Assembly: GCF_000583655.1 (NCBI RefSeq)
Contig: NZ_BAKI01000015.1
Coordinates: 1-51,335, forward strand
Origin: Lentilactobacillus farraginis DSM 18382 = JCM 14108
GTDB lineage: Bacteria > Bacillota > Bacilli > Lactobacillales > Lactobacillaceae
Direction of reading: 5' to 3'
DNA: 51,335 nt
The notes under the pieces are model-generated. The model searched no databases. It saw nothing but the letters and a program-made list of their open reading frames with translations, and was not told where the DNA came from. Shown piece after piece: positions 1 to 9,104 of this stretch. A program made the position numbers and the translations under genes. Position 1 is the first letter of the stretch. Every line of letters begins with the position of its first letter.

Positions 1-40
1 AAAAAAGAGAGCTGGGATAAAATGAATTATCCCAGCTCTC
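1..40 (-). terminator. Intrinsic terminator after the NlpC/P60 gene
   Basis: A perfect 14-bp inverted repeat (7-20 with 27-40, 6-nt loop) is followed on the minus strand by six T at 6-1. It lies about 60 nt after the stop of the minus-strand gene at 101-565. Confidence 0.85.
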
Positions 41-100
41 CGAAATAGATATTAAGTTGTTACAAAATGATACTTTGGAACTTTAAGATATGTTTTACAA

Positions 101-565
101 TTAATCGAGATCGGTTACGTGAACACCGCCAACGTAATGCCACCATGGTGCTTTGACACTCTCAGTGATAACACCACGATTTTGAGCATCAATCATCTTG
201 CCACCGCCGATATAGAGACCAACGTGTGAAATCGAAACGGCACTGCCACCAAAGAATACCAAGTCACCTTTTTCCAAATTGCTGTAGGAAACCTTCTTTG
301 CGGCATTATACTGAGCTTGAGCAGTCCGCGGAATCGAAACACCGGCACCTTTTTTATAAACGTAGCTGGTGAATCCGGAACAGTCAAATGATGATGGACC
401 GGTAGCACCCCAAGCATATGGTTTGCCGAGGTTTTGTTTAGCAACATTATAGACTGACGAATAAGATGGTTCATCTGTCTTTGCAGCTTGGGCAGTTGTG
501 AAACCTGCCGTTAATAAAGTGAAGAACGCAACTAACACTAAAACGATTTGTTTATGTACTTTCAT
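101..565 (-). CDS. Secreted NlpC/P60 peptidoglycan endopeptidase
   Basis: This is a 154-aa secreted cell-wall hydrolase. Residues 1-27 form a signal peptide (basic start, hydrophobic core, cleavage near AQA-A), and the rest is a minimal NlpC/P60 domain with the catalytic Cys in FDCSGF (Cys62) and the catalytic His in ISHVGLY (His114). The family cleaves stem peptides in peptidoglycan (D-Glu to the diamino acid). There is no separate binding domain, so it is a small stand-alone enzyme. I chose the ATG at 565 because AGGGAG lies 12 nt upstream. The TTG at 577 would touch that ribosome site. It is monocistronic, with its own terminator at 1-40. The function is secure at family level; its role in daughter-cell separation or turnover is inferred. 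Confidence 0.9.
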   Translation of the reverse strand: MKVHKQIVLVLVAFFTLLTAGFTTAQAAKTDEPSYSSVYNVAKQNLGKPYAWGATGPSSFDCSGFTSYVYKKGAGVSIPRTAQAQYNAAKKVSYSNLEKGDLVFFGGSAVSISHVGLYIGGGKMIDAQNRGVITESVKAPWWHYVGGVHVTDLD

Positions 566-746
566 TATTTTTAACAACTCCCTATCAATTTACAAGTACA
601 ATCCTACCAATATTTTGTTGCAGGACTGTGACAAACAATTTTCAATGCAGTTAAGGAAGATGTCGGAATGAAATATTGTGCGCAATTGGTCAGCTGATAT
701 GGGGCGTAAGCGTTACTCTGACAAGGTAAAATTCATCCGGATAAAT

Positions 747-775
747 AAAAAACGTCTGATTTAATTCAGACGTTT
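747..775 (-). terminator. Terminator of the MMPL exporter gene
   Basis: A 10-bp perfect stem (750-759 with 766-775, 6-nt loop) is followed on the minus strand by a T-rich tract. It sits 120 nt after the minus-strand stop at 896. The rest of 566-895 holds no convincing ORF. Confidence 0.75.
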
Positions 776-895
776 AAGCGGATTTATCTTTTAAATGAAG
801 CAATTTTAAGCCGTTTTTAGGGGGATCTAACGGAATATAACTGGAAATATTACAGTTTGGGAACAAACTTAAGTTGAAAATCGATCGTGGCTGGA

Positions 896-3602
896 TTATT
901 TATCTTGCGAATGCTGCTTTTTCCTCGGCAGGGTAACGGCCAGTTTGCCAAGAGAGGAGACAATCATTGGTAAAACCAGATAGTAGACGCAAGCTGTGTA
1001 AATGACAATCAGGGCCGTTTCAATCATTGCCAGTGAAGCCCCGAAAGTGAGGGCGATGGCCAGCACGGTGATTACCAGGAGCATGTAACGGACTACCTGA
1101 CCGTAACTGGTCATAGTGGGCAGGATCCAGTCGAGTAGGGATAATTCCGTGTAACGATAGGATAACCCAAGCGCGATAATCTGCCAGGCCCCCAGTGCTG
1201 CCAAAACGGTTGCGGCGATGAGCGGGACCTGCCAGTCGAGCTGTTTAACGCTGGCGGTGAAGTGCATGGTTAAATAGGTCAGTTGAAAACCGGTCAGTGC
1301 CGACATGCCAAATGCGACCGTCCAATAAAACGGCTGCAGGATTGCTCGGCTCAAGATGAACACGGCAATTAAAATTCCGATTATTAAAATCAGCAGCAGA
1401 GTACCGAAGTGATGCGTCATTTTTGCCTGAACCAGGGACTGGATGATGGGTTCGCCACTGAGCGCAACGGTTGTCTTGGAAAGAGAAGTCCCTCGTAATT
1501 GAAGCCTAATTTGTTGAGTTAGTTGCTTAATTTGATGTGGGGTTGATTTACTTGAAGGTGAATTTTTTAAAATAATCTGAAGGGTCGTTATTCGGTGATT
1601 TCGGCTGGCATAATTAAATAGGGTCTGCTGAAAATCGGTATCCGCCAATTGCGCTTTAGTAATATAGTAAATGTTGCGCCGCCGGATTTTTGAAGGCCGT
1701 TTAAGTAATCGTAGATACTATTTAGTTGGCTGGTTGAGGCGGTTACCTGTGAGTTAACGCCTTTTAGCTGCTGTTTGATTTGCTTAATTTGCCGACTGTA
1801 TGCCTGCAGATTATTGTAACTAGTTTGACCGTAAGTTTGAATTACTTTTCCTTCAATAGCCAGTTGGCTGGTTCCGGAAGAAACGCCTTGAAGAGACTGA
1901 TTTAATTGGTTAAGCCGCTGTTGGTATTGGCGAACCCGTTTATTGGCGCTTTGACGATCAGCAACCCCTGATTTGGCAGCGGCACTGGTTACCTGGGCAG
2001 CCAGATTACTGCTGTCTTGGATGATTTGGTTGCTTTTGGAAACCAGTGATGCCAATTGCTTGACCTGTCGATTTAATGATTTCAAGTTCAGCTTTCCCGT
2101 GTTGGTTTTTAACTGATTTGAGGCTTGGGACAATTGTCCCGTAGCTTCTTTGGCACTCAGCCCGATTGACTGCAGTTGGTTGGCAACATAGTATTTTTCA
2201 ATTGGCATGCCGCTGGGTTGGGTTAATGAGTAAACGGCTTGAACGCCGGGCGTGTGCTGCAGCTTGGTAGTTAATTGGTCAAGACTTTGAAGGTTTCGTT
2301 CGCTGTTTAGTGCCTGACGGGCTTTTAAGTAAACGGTAACCGGCGTCGGCTTTCCAGCGCCAAAGTGTGCTTGGAGAACCCGGGCACCTTTTACTGCCTG
2401 ATTGGTTTCAGTCAGATTGGTCATTGGTGAATAACTTAAGCTGTTGTGGTAGAAATAGATAAACGGCAGCGTAATGTATAAAGCAACTAATAGACCGGCA
2501 ACCGGCTGCCACAAGGAAAATTCGGTTGCGGCTTTCCAATAATGAGAATGTAAGGCAGTTTTGGGCGTCCCACTCGGCCAAAAGAGGCTTTCACCCAAGG
2601 CAGCCGTAAAGACGGCGTTCAGGGTTGTAACCGCCAGTATTAAAATCGGGTAGGTAACTGCCAGCGCCCATAGGGATTGGATCTCATTAAAGTTGACCAG
2701 GGCACAAAGACCAAATAAAATTGTCAGGGTACCGCCAACAACAATAATTGGGAAACGTAATCCTTGAATAGTTTGTTTGGTGGCAGCTTTGGCTTCTTGT
2801 TGAGTAGTCAAAACACTTCTGAGCTTTCGATAGAGATAAATGTTCCAAATGGTTCCGAGTACCAACGTTGCCAAACCGATTTCCAAGGGAACGGATTGGC
2901 AAAAAGACCAGTTAAAGTGTTTAGCCAGATTCAAAGCGGTACTGTAGGAAACAACGAAGGCTGAAAACAGGGTGATAAAGGAAATTATCGCCGCAAAGAG
3001 CGCTTTAAAGTAAAGGCCAACGATTAAAGTCGAAGCAATAAAGAGCGCGATCAAGGTGATTTGCGTTATCTGAGCCATTTTTTGATTATTAACATCCCGA
3101 ATAATTGCCGGCTGGTAACGTATGATTTAAGACCGGCAACTTTAACCTGACTTGTTAGTTCACCAACCAGGACCCGCAAATTTTGGTCAGCATCGATCGC
3201 CAGTAATACCAATTGTGTCGAACCGTCCTTCGACAACATTTGAGAACGTCCCGAAAGATTGTTGTCCGGTGTCGTTATTTGTCGAATATTATAAAAGGAC
3301 TGATGCCGTTTCAATTTATCGATTGATGTTCGAATCGCGTTGACTTGTTTGGCTGTTAATTGACCGTGGGGATTTTCATAAACAATATTAATCTGAGTAG
3401 TCTTTCCCAATTGAGCTCCCCATTGTTGGTGGAGTTTGGCAGCCCTGGCTGGTTGGGAATTGGTACTGAAAGTTGGCTGACTGTATGACTGTAAAGTGGT
3501 TGTGATGCTTGGAGCAGAAATAATTGCAATGAAGACAATTATCAGCCATACTAACAACGTAAATACCCGATTTTTGTGTAAATTGGAAATTGTTTTGTTC
3601 AT
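896..3602 (-). CDS. MMPL-family (RND-like) membrane exporter, two single-base frameshifts
   Basis: Three overlapping reading frames together give one MMPL/YdfJ-type transporter of about 900 aa. The N-terminal part has a first membrane helix and an extracytoplasmic loop, the middle part has a helix bundle, a second large loop and a Gln/Ser-rich coiled coil (near 1750-2150), and the C-terminal part has five to six more helices. Family members export lipids or drugs using the proton gradient. The frames join if one G is added to the GGG at 3096-3098 (giving SRQLFG-DVNNQKMAQIT) and one T to the TTT at 1669-1671 (giving GGATF-YITKAQLADTDF). Both look like sequencing deletions; a true pseudogene is the alternative. 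The start ATG at 3602 has AGGGGA 13 nt upstream. No regulator gene is attached. Confidence 0.75.
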
Positions 3603-3768
3603 TATGATAGTTTTCCCCTATATGTACTTAATGTGACTGGGAATAATTTCTCAGTTAATAAAATTTTACCATTTTATGGCAGGGGTTGCGATATGAAATG
3701 TAGAACAGTCCTGCAGAAATGATAGTATTTGGCAGCTGTTTGGGTTGAGAAATAAGGTGAACGTTTAG

Positions 3769-4716
3769 ATGTGTACGAGTATCCTACAAATCGGTCAACA
3801 AGACCAGAGCCATGTGTTGGCTCGAACAATGGACTGGCCGCACTTGGGTGCCAAACCGATGTTTTGTCCGCGGCAGTACCATTGGCATTCCGTATTTGAT
3901 GATCACGAATATGTTACAAAGTACGCGTTGATTGGTTCCGGCGGCCAACACGGACGGCGGATTGACGCGTCGGACGGCGTTAATGAATTTGGCTTGGCCG
4001 TCCAAAAACTGACTTTTACAAACGGTAGTCAGCTGGTAACGGAACCGACAGCGGGGCGAATTCATTTGGCGCCGTTTGAACTCTCGTTTTATCTGTTGAC
4101 CAATTTTAAATCAGTTCAGGACATTATTGACCATCTTCATGAGATTGAATTGATGGCTGATAAGCACAGCTTGATGAAATATGGGCACAGTGAGTTGCAT
4201 TTTGCTGCCTGTGATCCGACGGGGCGGATTGTTGTGATTGAGCCGGTGACGCATCCGATTGAAGTGATTGATAATCCATTAGGTGTGTTAACCAACAGTA
4301 ATCACTTTGAACGTCAAATTAATAAATTGGAAAAATACGTTGATTTCACGTCAGCGTTCAGAAATGGCACGGTACCGCTTAATACGCCACGGGTTACGAC
4401 GGGAAACGTTTCCGGAAAAGCGATTCCGCCAGGTTCTTATTCACCGGGTTCCCGATTTATTCGAGCCGCCTATTTAAAAGAGCGGATTGATTTACCGGAA
4501 AATGAAATTGAAGCTTTTGATAATTGTTGGCATTTGTTGGATTCGGTCAATGTGCCGAAAAGTTCAGCACATCAGCCAACGTATTCGGTGTATCGAGCGG
4601 CGGTGTGTTGCGAAAGCCGCAATTACTATTATCAGTCTTATCATGCAAAGTCCGTTCTTAAAATCCAATTAACCGACGAACTGATAAGCGAACAAAGCCA
4701 ATTTTCTATGAGGTGA
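3769..4716 (+). CDS. Choloylglycine hydrolase family protein (bile salt hydrolase / penicillin V acylase)
   Basis: This 315-aa Ntn-hydrolase starts Met-Cys, so Cys2 becomes the N-terminal nucleophile after Met removal. The other active-site residues are recognisable at the expected places, shifted by one from the usual numbering: Arg19 and Asp22 in ARTMDW, Asn176 in LTNSNHF, Arg229 in PGSRF. The family hydrolyses the amide bond of conjugated bile salts, penicillin V or acyl-homoserine lactones. The residue that is Asn in most bile salt hydrolases (GLNF loop) is Thr82 here (KLTF), so the true substrate is open. There is no signal peptide, so it is cytoplasmic. AAGGTGA precedes the ATG. It is divergent from the MMPL gene, and three hairpin repeats follow its stop. 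Confidence 0.85.
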   Translation: MCTSILQIGQQDQSHVLARTMDWPHLGAKPMFCPRQYHWHSVFDDHEYVTKYALIGSGGQHGRRIDASDGVNEFGLAVQKLTFTNGSQLVTEPTAGRIHLAPFELSFYLLTNFKSVQDIIDHLHEIELMADKHSLMKYGHSELHFAACDPTGRIVVIEPVTHPIEVIDNPLGVLTNSNHFERQINKLEKYVDFTSAFRNGTVPLNTPRVTTGNVSGKAIPPGSYSPGSRFIRAAYLKERIDLPENEIEAFDNCWHLLDSVNVPKSSAHQPTYSVYRAAVCCESRNYYYQSYHAKSVLKIQLTDELISEQSQFSMR

Positions 4717-4734
4717 GGGACGAGGTAAACTTTG

Positions 4735-5099
4735 AGTGTGCGAAACAAAACGGTTAGCACCCGGAGCATAAGGCGCCAAAGCGAGAAATCCCGGGCTTGG
4801 ATTTTTCGATTTGGTCCCTTATGTGCAGCGGTGCTGTTTTGTGTAGCAGTCCTAAAAAAGTGTGCGGAGCTAAGCGATTAATGCCCGGAATATAAGACGT
4901 CGATTCGGAAAATCCCGGGCTTGGATTTTTTGAATCGAACTCTTATATGCAGTGGCATTGCTTAGCGGAGCAGTCCTAAAAAAGTGTGCGGAGCTAACCG
5001 GGATAAACCGGCGTGTAAGGCGTCTCTTTCGGAAATCCCGGGTTTGGATTTTTGAAAGAGAACCCTTACATGCAGGTTTGTGGTTAGCGAAGCAGTCCT
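4735..5099 (+). repeat. Three tandem copies of the long-hairpin repeat
   Basis: Head-to-tail units at 4735-4859, 4860-4983 and 4984-5099. Each reads from AGTGTGCG-A through nested arms to a conserved apex (AAATCCCGGG(C/T)TTGGATTT) and back to AGCAGTCCT. The stems differ between copies but stay paired: outer ACAAAAC/GTTTTGT, GCTAAGC/GCTTAGC, GCTAACC/GGTTAGC; inner TCGATTC/GAATCGA and TCTCTTTC/GAAAGAGA. The first unit begins 18 nt after the stop of the acylase gene. Confidence 0.85.
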
Positions 5100-5126
5100 C
5101 ACTCAAACAAGAAAACACGAATCGGG

Positions 5127-5752
5127 ATGAAAACAATGCATCGCAAGACCTGGTGGGTCATTTGTCTATTGCTGATAACAACGGCGGTTATTTCGGCTGG
5201 GCTTGCCGTACGAAACCGGCATCAAGCTGTTAAACAGCCGCCACGAGCTCCGGAAACGACTCAGTATAGTCGCCAACCCGTGACGGTGAAGCAGAAGAAC
5301 AGGTTTATTAGGCGGATTTCAGCGCCGGCAGTAGCTAATTTTCAACGAAATCGAATTATTTTGCCGAGTGTGGTTGTGGCCCAAGCAGTTTTGGAATCCC
5401 ATTACGGGCTGTCAACGTTGTATCGAGCGGCTAAAAACCCTTTTGGCATCAAGGGCAGTTATCACGGCAAATCAATGGCATTTTACACGCACGAAGTCAT
5501 TAATGGCAAACCGATTCGGGTATTGGCAAACTTTCGGAAGTATCCGAATTTAAAAGCGGCGATTAACGACCATAATCAATTGCTTCATCGTAAATTTGTT
5601 AAGCAAAAAATATGCTCAGTTATCGAAAGGCGACCCGCTTATTGCAGCAAAACGGCTATGCGACGGATCCTCATTATGCAGCTAAATTAAATCGGCTTAT
5701 TATAAAGTACAATTTGAGTCGATATGATTTGAAAGCGCTCAATAACAATTAA
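5127..5752 (+). CDS. Glucosaminidase-family cell-wall hydrolase, one frameshift
   Basis: A membrane-anchored or secreted peptidoglycan hydrolase of about 208 aa once repaired. One N-terminal helix (residues about 8-27) is followed by a mannosyl-glycoprotein endo-beta-N-acetylglucosaminidase-like domain: ILPSVVVAQAVLESHYG carries the catalytic Glu, followed by NPFGIKG and the YPNLKAAINDHN region, as in FlgJ/AcmA-type enzymes. As read, the frame ends at 5690 with an unrelated tail. One extra A in the A6 run at 5605-5610 restores the family ending (KNMLSYRKATRLLQQNGYAT...) to a stop at 5750-5752. The start is ATG 5127 or 5136; GGGA before 5136 gives a plausible site for the latter. Confidence 0.8.
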
Positions 5753-5834
5753 TTTTAAATTGACTATTGCCGGGAATGCTAAAATAATATAATCTATGAA
5801 GCGAAGAGATAAAATATGAGGAGAGGTTGCCAAA

Positions 5835-6599
5835 TTGTTGAATTGGGTTTCAGAGTTATACGGCCCGTTTTTTGATGCACATAATTGGAGTACGGTTATT
5901 ACCAGCGGCAGTGACTGGTTGATTATTTTGTCACTGGTGACTATTGAATGTCTGCTGTCAGTGGACAATGCAGTGGTTTTGGCCGCACAAACTCAGGCGT
6001 TACCAACGAAGGTTCAGCGGGAAAAGTCGCTGTTCTACGGACTATGGGGTGCCTACTTATTTAGATTCTTAATTATTGGGCTGGGAACTTACCTGATTCA
6101 TTTTTGGGAAATTAAAGTGATCGGATCACTGTATCTGATCTACTTGGTCTATTCGTTTTTCCGAAAAACAAGAGTTGTCCGAACCAAGAAATTAGCTAGT
6201 GAAAAGAAACACCATATCCCGTTATTTTGGTCGGTAGTTGCCCAAATTGAATTTATGGATGTTGTTTTTTCCGTGGATTCGGTTCTGGCTTCCTTAGCCA
6301 TTTCACCTAATCCGGTGATTGTTTTAATTGGTGGGATGATTGGGATCTTGGCGATGCGGGGAGTTGCTGAAATTATCATGAAGTTGATGAGCAAGATCCC
6401 CGAGCTCCAGCCAATGGCGTATATTTTAATTGCCATTATCGCGTTGAAGCTGTTACTGTCGATTCCAATGATTGATATTGAAATCCCGGCACCTTTGTTT
6501 GGTGTTATTGTGATTGCGGCGGTTGTCATCACGTTAATTATTCATTATGTAAGAAAGGATCGAAAGAAAGCCGATGAGCGTAGAGATAACGAAGAATAA
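5835..6599 (+). CDS. TerC-family integral membrane protein (probable Mn2+ exporter type)
   Basis: A 254-aa protein of the TerC/YkoY/Alx family with about seven membrane helices. The conserved acidic intramembrane motifs are visible: ECLLSVDNAVVLA near the N-terminus and EFMDVVFSVDSVLAS in the middle; these bind the cation. Characterised relatives export manganese, which matters in lactobacilli because they accumulate it; the metal here is inferred. The start is TTG at 5835, fixed by GAGGAGAGG ending 7 nt upstream; no ATG fits. The thioredoxin gene begins inside its last codons, so the two are translationally coupled. Confidence 0.82.
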   Translation: MLNWVSELYGPFFDAHNWSTVITSGSDWLIILSLVTIECLLSVDNAVVLAAQTQALPTKVQREKSLFYGLWGAYLFRFLIIGLGTYLIHFWEIKVIGSLYLIYLVYSFFRKTRVVRTKKLASEKKHHIPLFWSVVAQIEFMDVVFSVDSVLASLAISPNPVIVLIGGMIGILAMRGVAEIIMKLMSKIPELQPMAYILIAIIALKLLLSIPMIDIEIPAPLFGVIVIAAVVITLIIHYVRKDRKKADERRDNEE

Positions 6600-6896
6600 T
6601 CTTCAAACCGAAACCAGCCATAAGTTAACGGTCATTGATTTTTGGGCGCCTGGTGTGGCCCTTGTAAGATTTTGGATCCAATCTTGGCAGATTTGGAGAA
6701 GACGTACGGAACTCAGATTCATTTTGGGAGAATGAATGTGGATGGTAACCAGGCAATTGCGGAACAGTACCATGTTTTAAGCGTCCCGAGTTTGGTTGTT
6801 TTTAAAAATGGCAAAGCAGCTGAAAAAGTTTCAGGTGTTTATCCAAAGGAAAAATTGGCAAAGTACTTCGAAAAGAAAATTGCTGAAGTTAACTAG
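6574..6896 (+). CDS. trxA: Thioredoxin, one frameshift
   Basis: A thioredoxin of about 107 aa with the active-site motif W-C-G-P-C-K. As read, the frame breaks just before the motif. One added C in the CC at 6649-6650 gives VIDFWAPWCGPCKILD, so the break is probably a sequencing deletion. The fold continues normally (NVDGNQAIAEQYHVLSVPSLVVFKNG with the cis-Pro after VPS). The start ATG at 6574 lies within the end of the TerC-like gene (26-nt overlap, different frame). The protein reduces disulfides in the cytoplasm. It is short but complete; whether it is the main thioredoxin of the cell cannot be told. Confidence 0.82.
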
Positions 6897-6901
6897 GCAA
6901 G

Positions 6902-7291
6902 CTATTTAAACGGCTTGACGCCCTGCTTGGCTGCCATTTTGGTCAGCTCTTTGTCCAAGACATCCAGTCCCTGAAGTGGAAAATTAAAGATGGGGGCAAA
7001 ATAGTTGTGCCGTTGTGGGTCGGGAACTTCCTGACTCTTTTTTAAATGGGGCAGGAATTGCTGAAGATCCGTTTTTGTGAGGGCCATTTGCCGGGCGTAG
7101 TACATGACTCGTCGATAGACGACATTCTTGAACCAAAGATAATAGATAATTAAAGCGGCGATGACATACCAAAAAATGCTCCAAGTAATGCCGATTCGGC
7201 TGGGGTCAAGAAAACCAAGTGTCAGGGCAGCGATAACGAAAATCAAGTAGGTGATAACCCCAATAATTGCAAATTTTACTTTTGTTGACAT
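6902..7291 (-). CDS. Small two-helix membrane protein of unknown function
   Basis: I do not recognise a characterised family. The 129-aa protein has two membrane helices (residues about 7-27 and 34-54) followed by a basic cytoplasmic tail. It is convergent with trxA, with only 5 nt between the stops and no clear terminator. GAGAAAG precedes the ATG. A remote resemblance in layout (two helices plus soluble tail) to the protein at 31477-31908 is structural only. Confidence 0.6.
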   Translation of the reverse strand: MSTKVKFAIIGVITYLIFVIAALTLGFLDPSRIGITWSIFWYVIAALIIYYLWFKNVVYRRVMYYARQMALTKTDLQQFLPHLKKSQEVPDPQRHNYFAPIFNFPLQGLDVLDKELTKMAAKQGVKPFK

Positions 7292-7450
7292 AATTAACCA
7301 ACTTTCTCATTGTTTTTTAATACTGTTATCCTTTATACTAAGAACAGTGTATAAAAGCTGTCATGATCCGGCAACTTTTTAATTAGTGATATTTTGAAAG
7401 AAATCGTTAATTACATTATATAGAAAATATAGAAAGCGTGGAGATCAGTC

Positions 7451-8005
7451 GTGAAATTTTCAATTGAAACAGCCCAAAGAGACGAGTATTCGGATATTAG
7501 GGCGATTATTGCCGAAAGCTATACCAACCAGGAAACCAATACGGATGGTGATGAGGTCGATATGGTAGATCGGCTGCGATCTTATAGCGATTATCAGTCA
7601 GAATTTGAAGTTGTTGCTAAAAGTCATGATCATCAAGTTATTGGCCATGCTTTGATGATCCCCGTCACGATTCGCTCACTTCACCATCATCATCGAATTG
7701 TCTCGATTGTTGAGGTCAGTGTCCCAAAGCAATACCGGGACAAAGGCGTTGGTCAGGCGTTGGTTTATGAACTGGAGAACCGCGCGCAATTAGCCGGCTA
7801 TCCGGCTGTTAGTGCGATTGACAACACTGACTTTTTCTACGAGTTGGGATATGTTGCGGCTGAGAATTTCAATATCTTCTCAACGATGCCAGTGGCTGTT
7901 AACGCCAACCTGATTAAGCCGTTAACTGATGGTGGCCTGTTCAAACGAAGCGGTAAGATTTATTATCCTGAAGAATTCTATGGTGTTCGCAGATCAGAAT
8001 CTTAG
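7451..8005 (+). CDS. GNAT-family N-acetyltransferase
   Basis: A 184-aa protein with the GNAT acetyl-CoA-binding core: the beta-4 strand and pyrophosphate loop appear as VSVPKQYRDKGVGQALV (R/Q-x-x-G-x-G/A type, residues about 91-107), followed by an amphipathic helix. The N-terminal half has an acidic stretch (TNTDGDEVDMVDRL) typical of YhbS-like acetyltransferases. The substrate is unknown. The start is GTG at 7451 with GGAGAT upstream. It stands alone, with a terminator at 8027-8058. Confidence 0.75.
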   Translation: MKFSIETAQRDEYSDIRAIIAESYTNQETNTDGDEVDMVDRLRSYSDYQSEFEVVAKSHDHQVIGHALMIPVTIRSLHHHHRIVSIVEVSVPKQYRDKGVGQALVYELENRAQLAGYPAVSAIDNTDFFYELGYVAAENFNIFSTMPVAVNANLIKPLTDGGLFKRSGKIYYPEEFYGVRRSES

Positions 8006-8026
8006 GATATCACATACTTATGATGA

Positions 8027-8058
8027 AAAGCAGCCTTTTAGCGAGGCTGTTTTTTTAT
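8027..8058 (+). terminator. Terminator after the GNAT gene
   Basis: CAGCC (8031-8035) pairs with GGCTG (8045-8049) and is followed by seven T. The remaining stretch to 8324 holds the promoter region of the next gene; I see no firm promoter boxes in it. Confidence 0.65.
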
Positions 8059-8324
8059 TTTTGACTATTTTTTTATTGAAACCAGGTGCGATTGAAATAT
8101 AGCCAAAAGTGGCCTAAACGAACCTCTATGAATAATCTGGCGTTGTTTCAATAAATGATCGTTTAACAAAAATTACCGTCTCGTTACATCATTTACACAT
8201 CTCTCATCAAGATTAATACTGGTGTTATTTGTTTGTCACACCAATGGGATAGACTATGCATTGTTGATTGATGAGATCAACGACTTCCAGTAACAGACAC
8301 AGGTATTTATAGGAGTGTGTAATT

Positions 8325-8996
8325 TTGAAAAAAGTTTTAACAATGATTCTCGCAACCTCAGCAGCCGCTGTTGGCCTTTTCTTCGCAGGATTTTCATATG
8401 CGTCCGCAGCTACGGTTGTAACGGTACAATCCGGAGATACGGTATGGGGACTTTCACAAAAATATAATGTCTCGGTCGATGCAATTGATCAAGCAAATAA
8501 TTTAAACAGCTCAAGTGTGATTACCGTTGGGCAACAATTGAATATCCCTGATGGTAGTCAGGCTGCAGCGACGACCAGTCAACCGGTTCAACAAACAACA
8601 TCTAGTCAATCATCTGCCTATACGCAGCCGCAGTATAAGCAGTCGGTTCAAACGAATGCAGCCACAACTGCCAATACGGCAAGCACGACGAATCAGGCAG
8701 CAAACAATACAGCAGCTTCAGCTCAAACTGCCACAACCACTTCAACCACTAATTCAAGTAACACAGGCGCATCAAACGGCAACTCTGCCAAAGCTTGGAT
8801 TGCTTCTCATGAATCAGGCGGTTCCTACTCGGCTCGAAACGGCCAGTATGTTGGTAAATATCAATTAAGCGCTTCTTATCTGCACGGCGACTACTCAGCT
8901 GCCAACCAGGAAAAAGTTGCTAATCAGTACGTTGCCAATCGTTACGGTTCATGGTCGGCTGCCAAATCATTCTGGCAGGCAAACGGCTGGTACTAA
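8325..8996 (+). CDS. Secreted LysM protein with Apf-like lysozyme-fold C-terminus
   Basis: A 223-aa exported wall protein. The signal peptide (1-28, ASA-A) is followed by one LysM domain (about 31-77, VQSGDTVWGLSQKYNVSVDAI...), which binds N-acetylglucosamine in peptidoglycan. A Gln/Thr/Ser/Ala-rich linker (about 78-150) comes next, then a C-terminal domain (155-223, WIASHESGGSYSARNGQY...) that matches the aggregation-promoting-factor / transglycosylase-like domain of lactobacilli, with its Glu in the ESGG motif. Such proteins are abundant and affect cell shape and aggregation. The start is TTG at 8325, decided by AGGAGTG 7 nt upstream. It is monocistronic. Confidence 0.88.
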   Translation: MKKVLTMILATSAAAVGLFFAGFSYASAATVVTVQSGDTVWGLSQKYNVSVDAIDQANNLNSSSVITVGQQLNIPDGSQAAATTSQPVQQTTSSQSSAYTQPQYKQSVQTNAATTANTASTTNQAANNTAASAQTATTTSTTNSSNTGASNGNSAKAWIASHESGGSYSARNGQYVGKYQLSASYLHGDYSAANQEKVANQYVANRYGSWSAAKSFWQANGWY

Positions 8997-9032
8997 AATA
9001 TCAAGCATTCATAAATAAATCAGATAACTGTC

Positions 9033-9075
9033 AAAAAGACGCGCTATCACAATTAATGTGGTAGCGCGTCTTTTT
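9033..9075. terminator. Bidirectional terminator between convergent genes
   Basis: AAAAAGACGCGCTA pairs with TAGCGCGTCTTTTT around a partly paired centre, with T-runs on both strands. It separates the LysM gene (+) from the lipoprotein gene (-). Confidence 0.85.
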
Positions 9076-9104
9076 ATTTTCAGTAAGCAATTATTGGTAA
9101 CGGG

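Noticed and set aside
1669..3602. Reading the MMPL pieces as three separate genes
   Set aside because: The pieces join into a single family-length protein with one added base at each junction and have no ribosome sites of their own.
4735..5099. Evenly spaced tandem repeats resembling a CRISPR array
   Set aside because: The units are about 120 bp, palindromic over the full length and without short identical repeats between unique spacers; no cas genes.
4870..5233. ORFs of 88 and 93 codons on both strands in the repeat region
   Set aside because: They arise from the palindromic repeats and show no protein family features.
8150..8220. TTACAT-CAT-TTACAC before the LysM gene as a WalR box
   Set aside because: The spacing between half-sites is 3 nt rather than the 5 nt of the WalR consensus.
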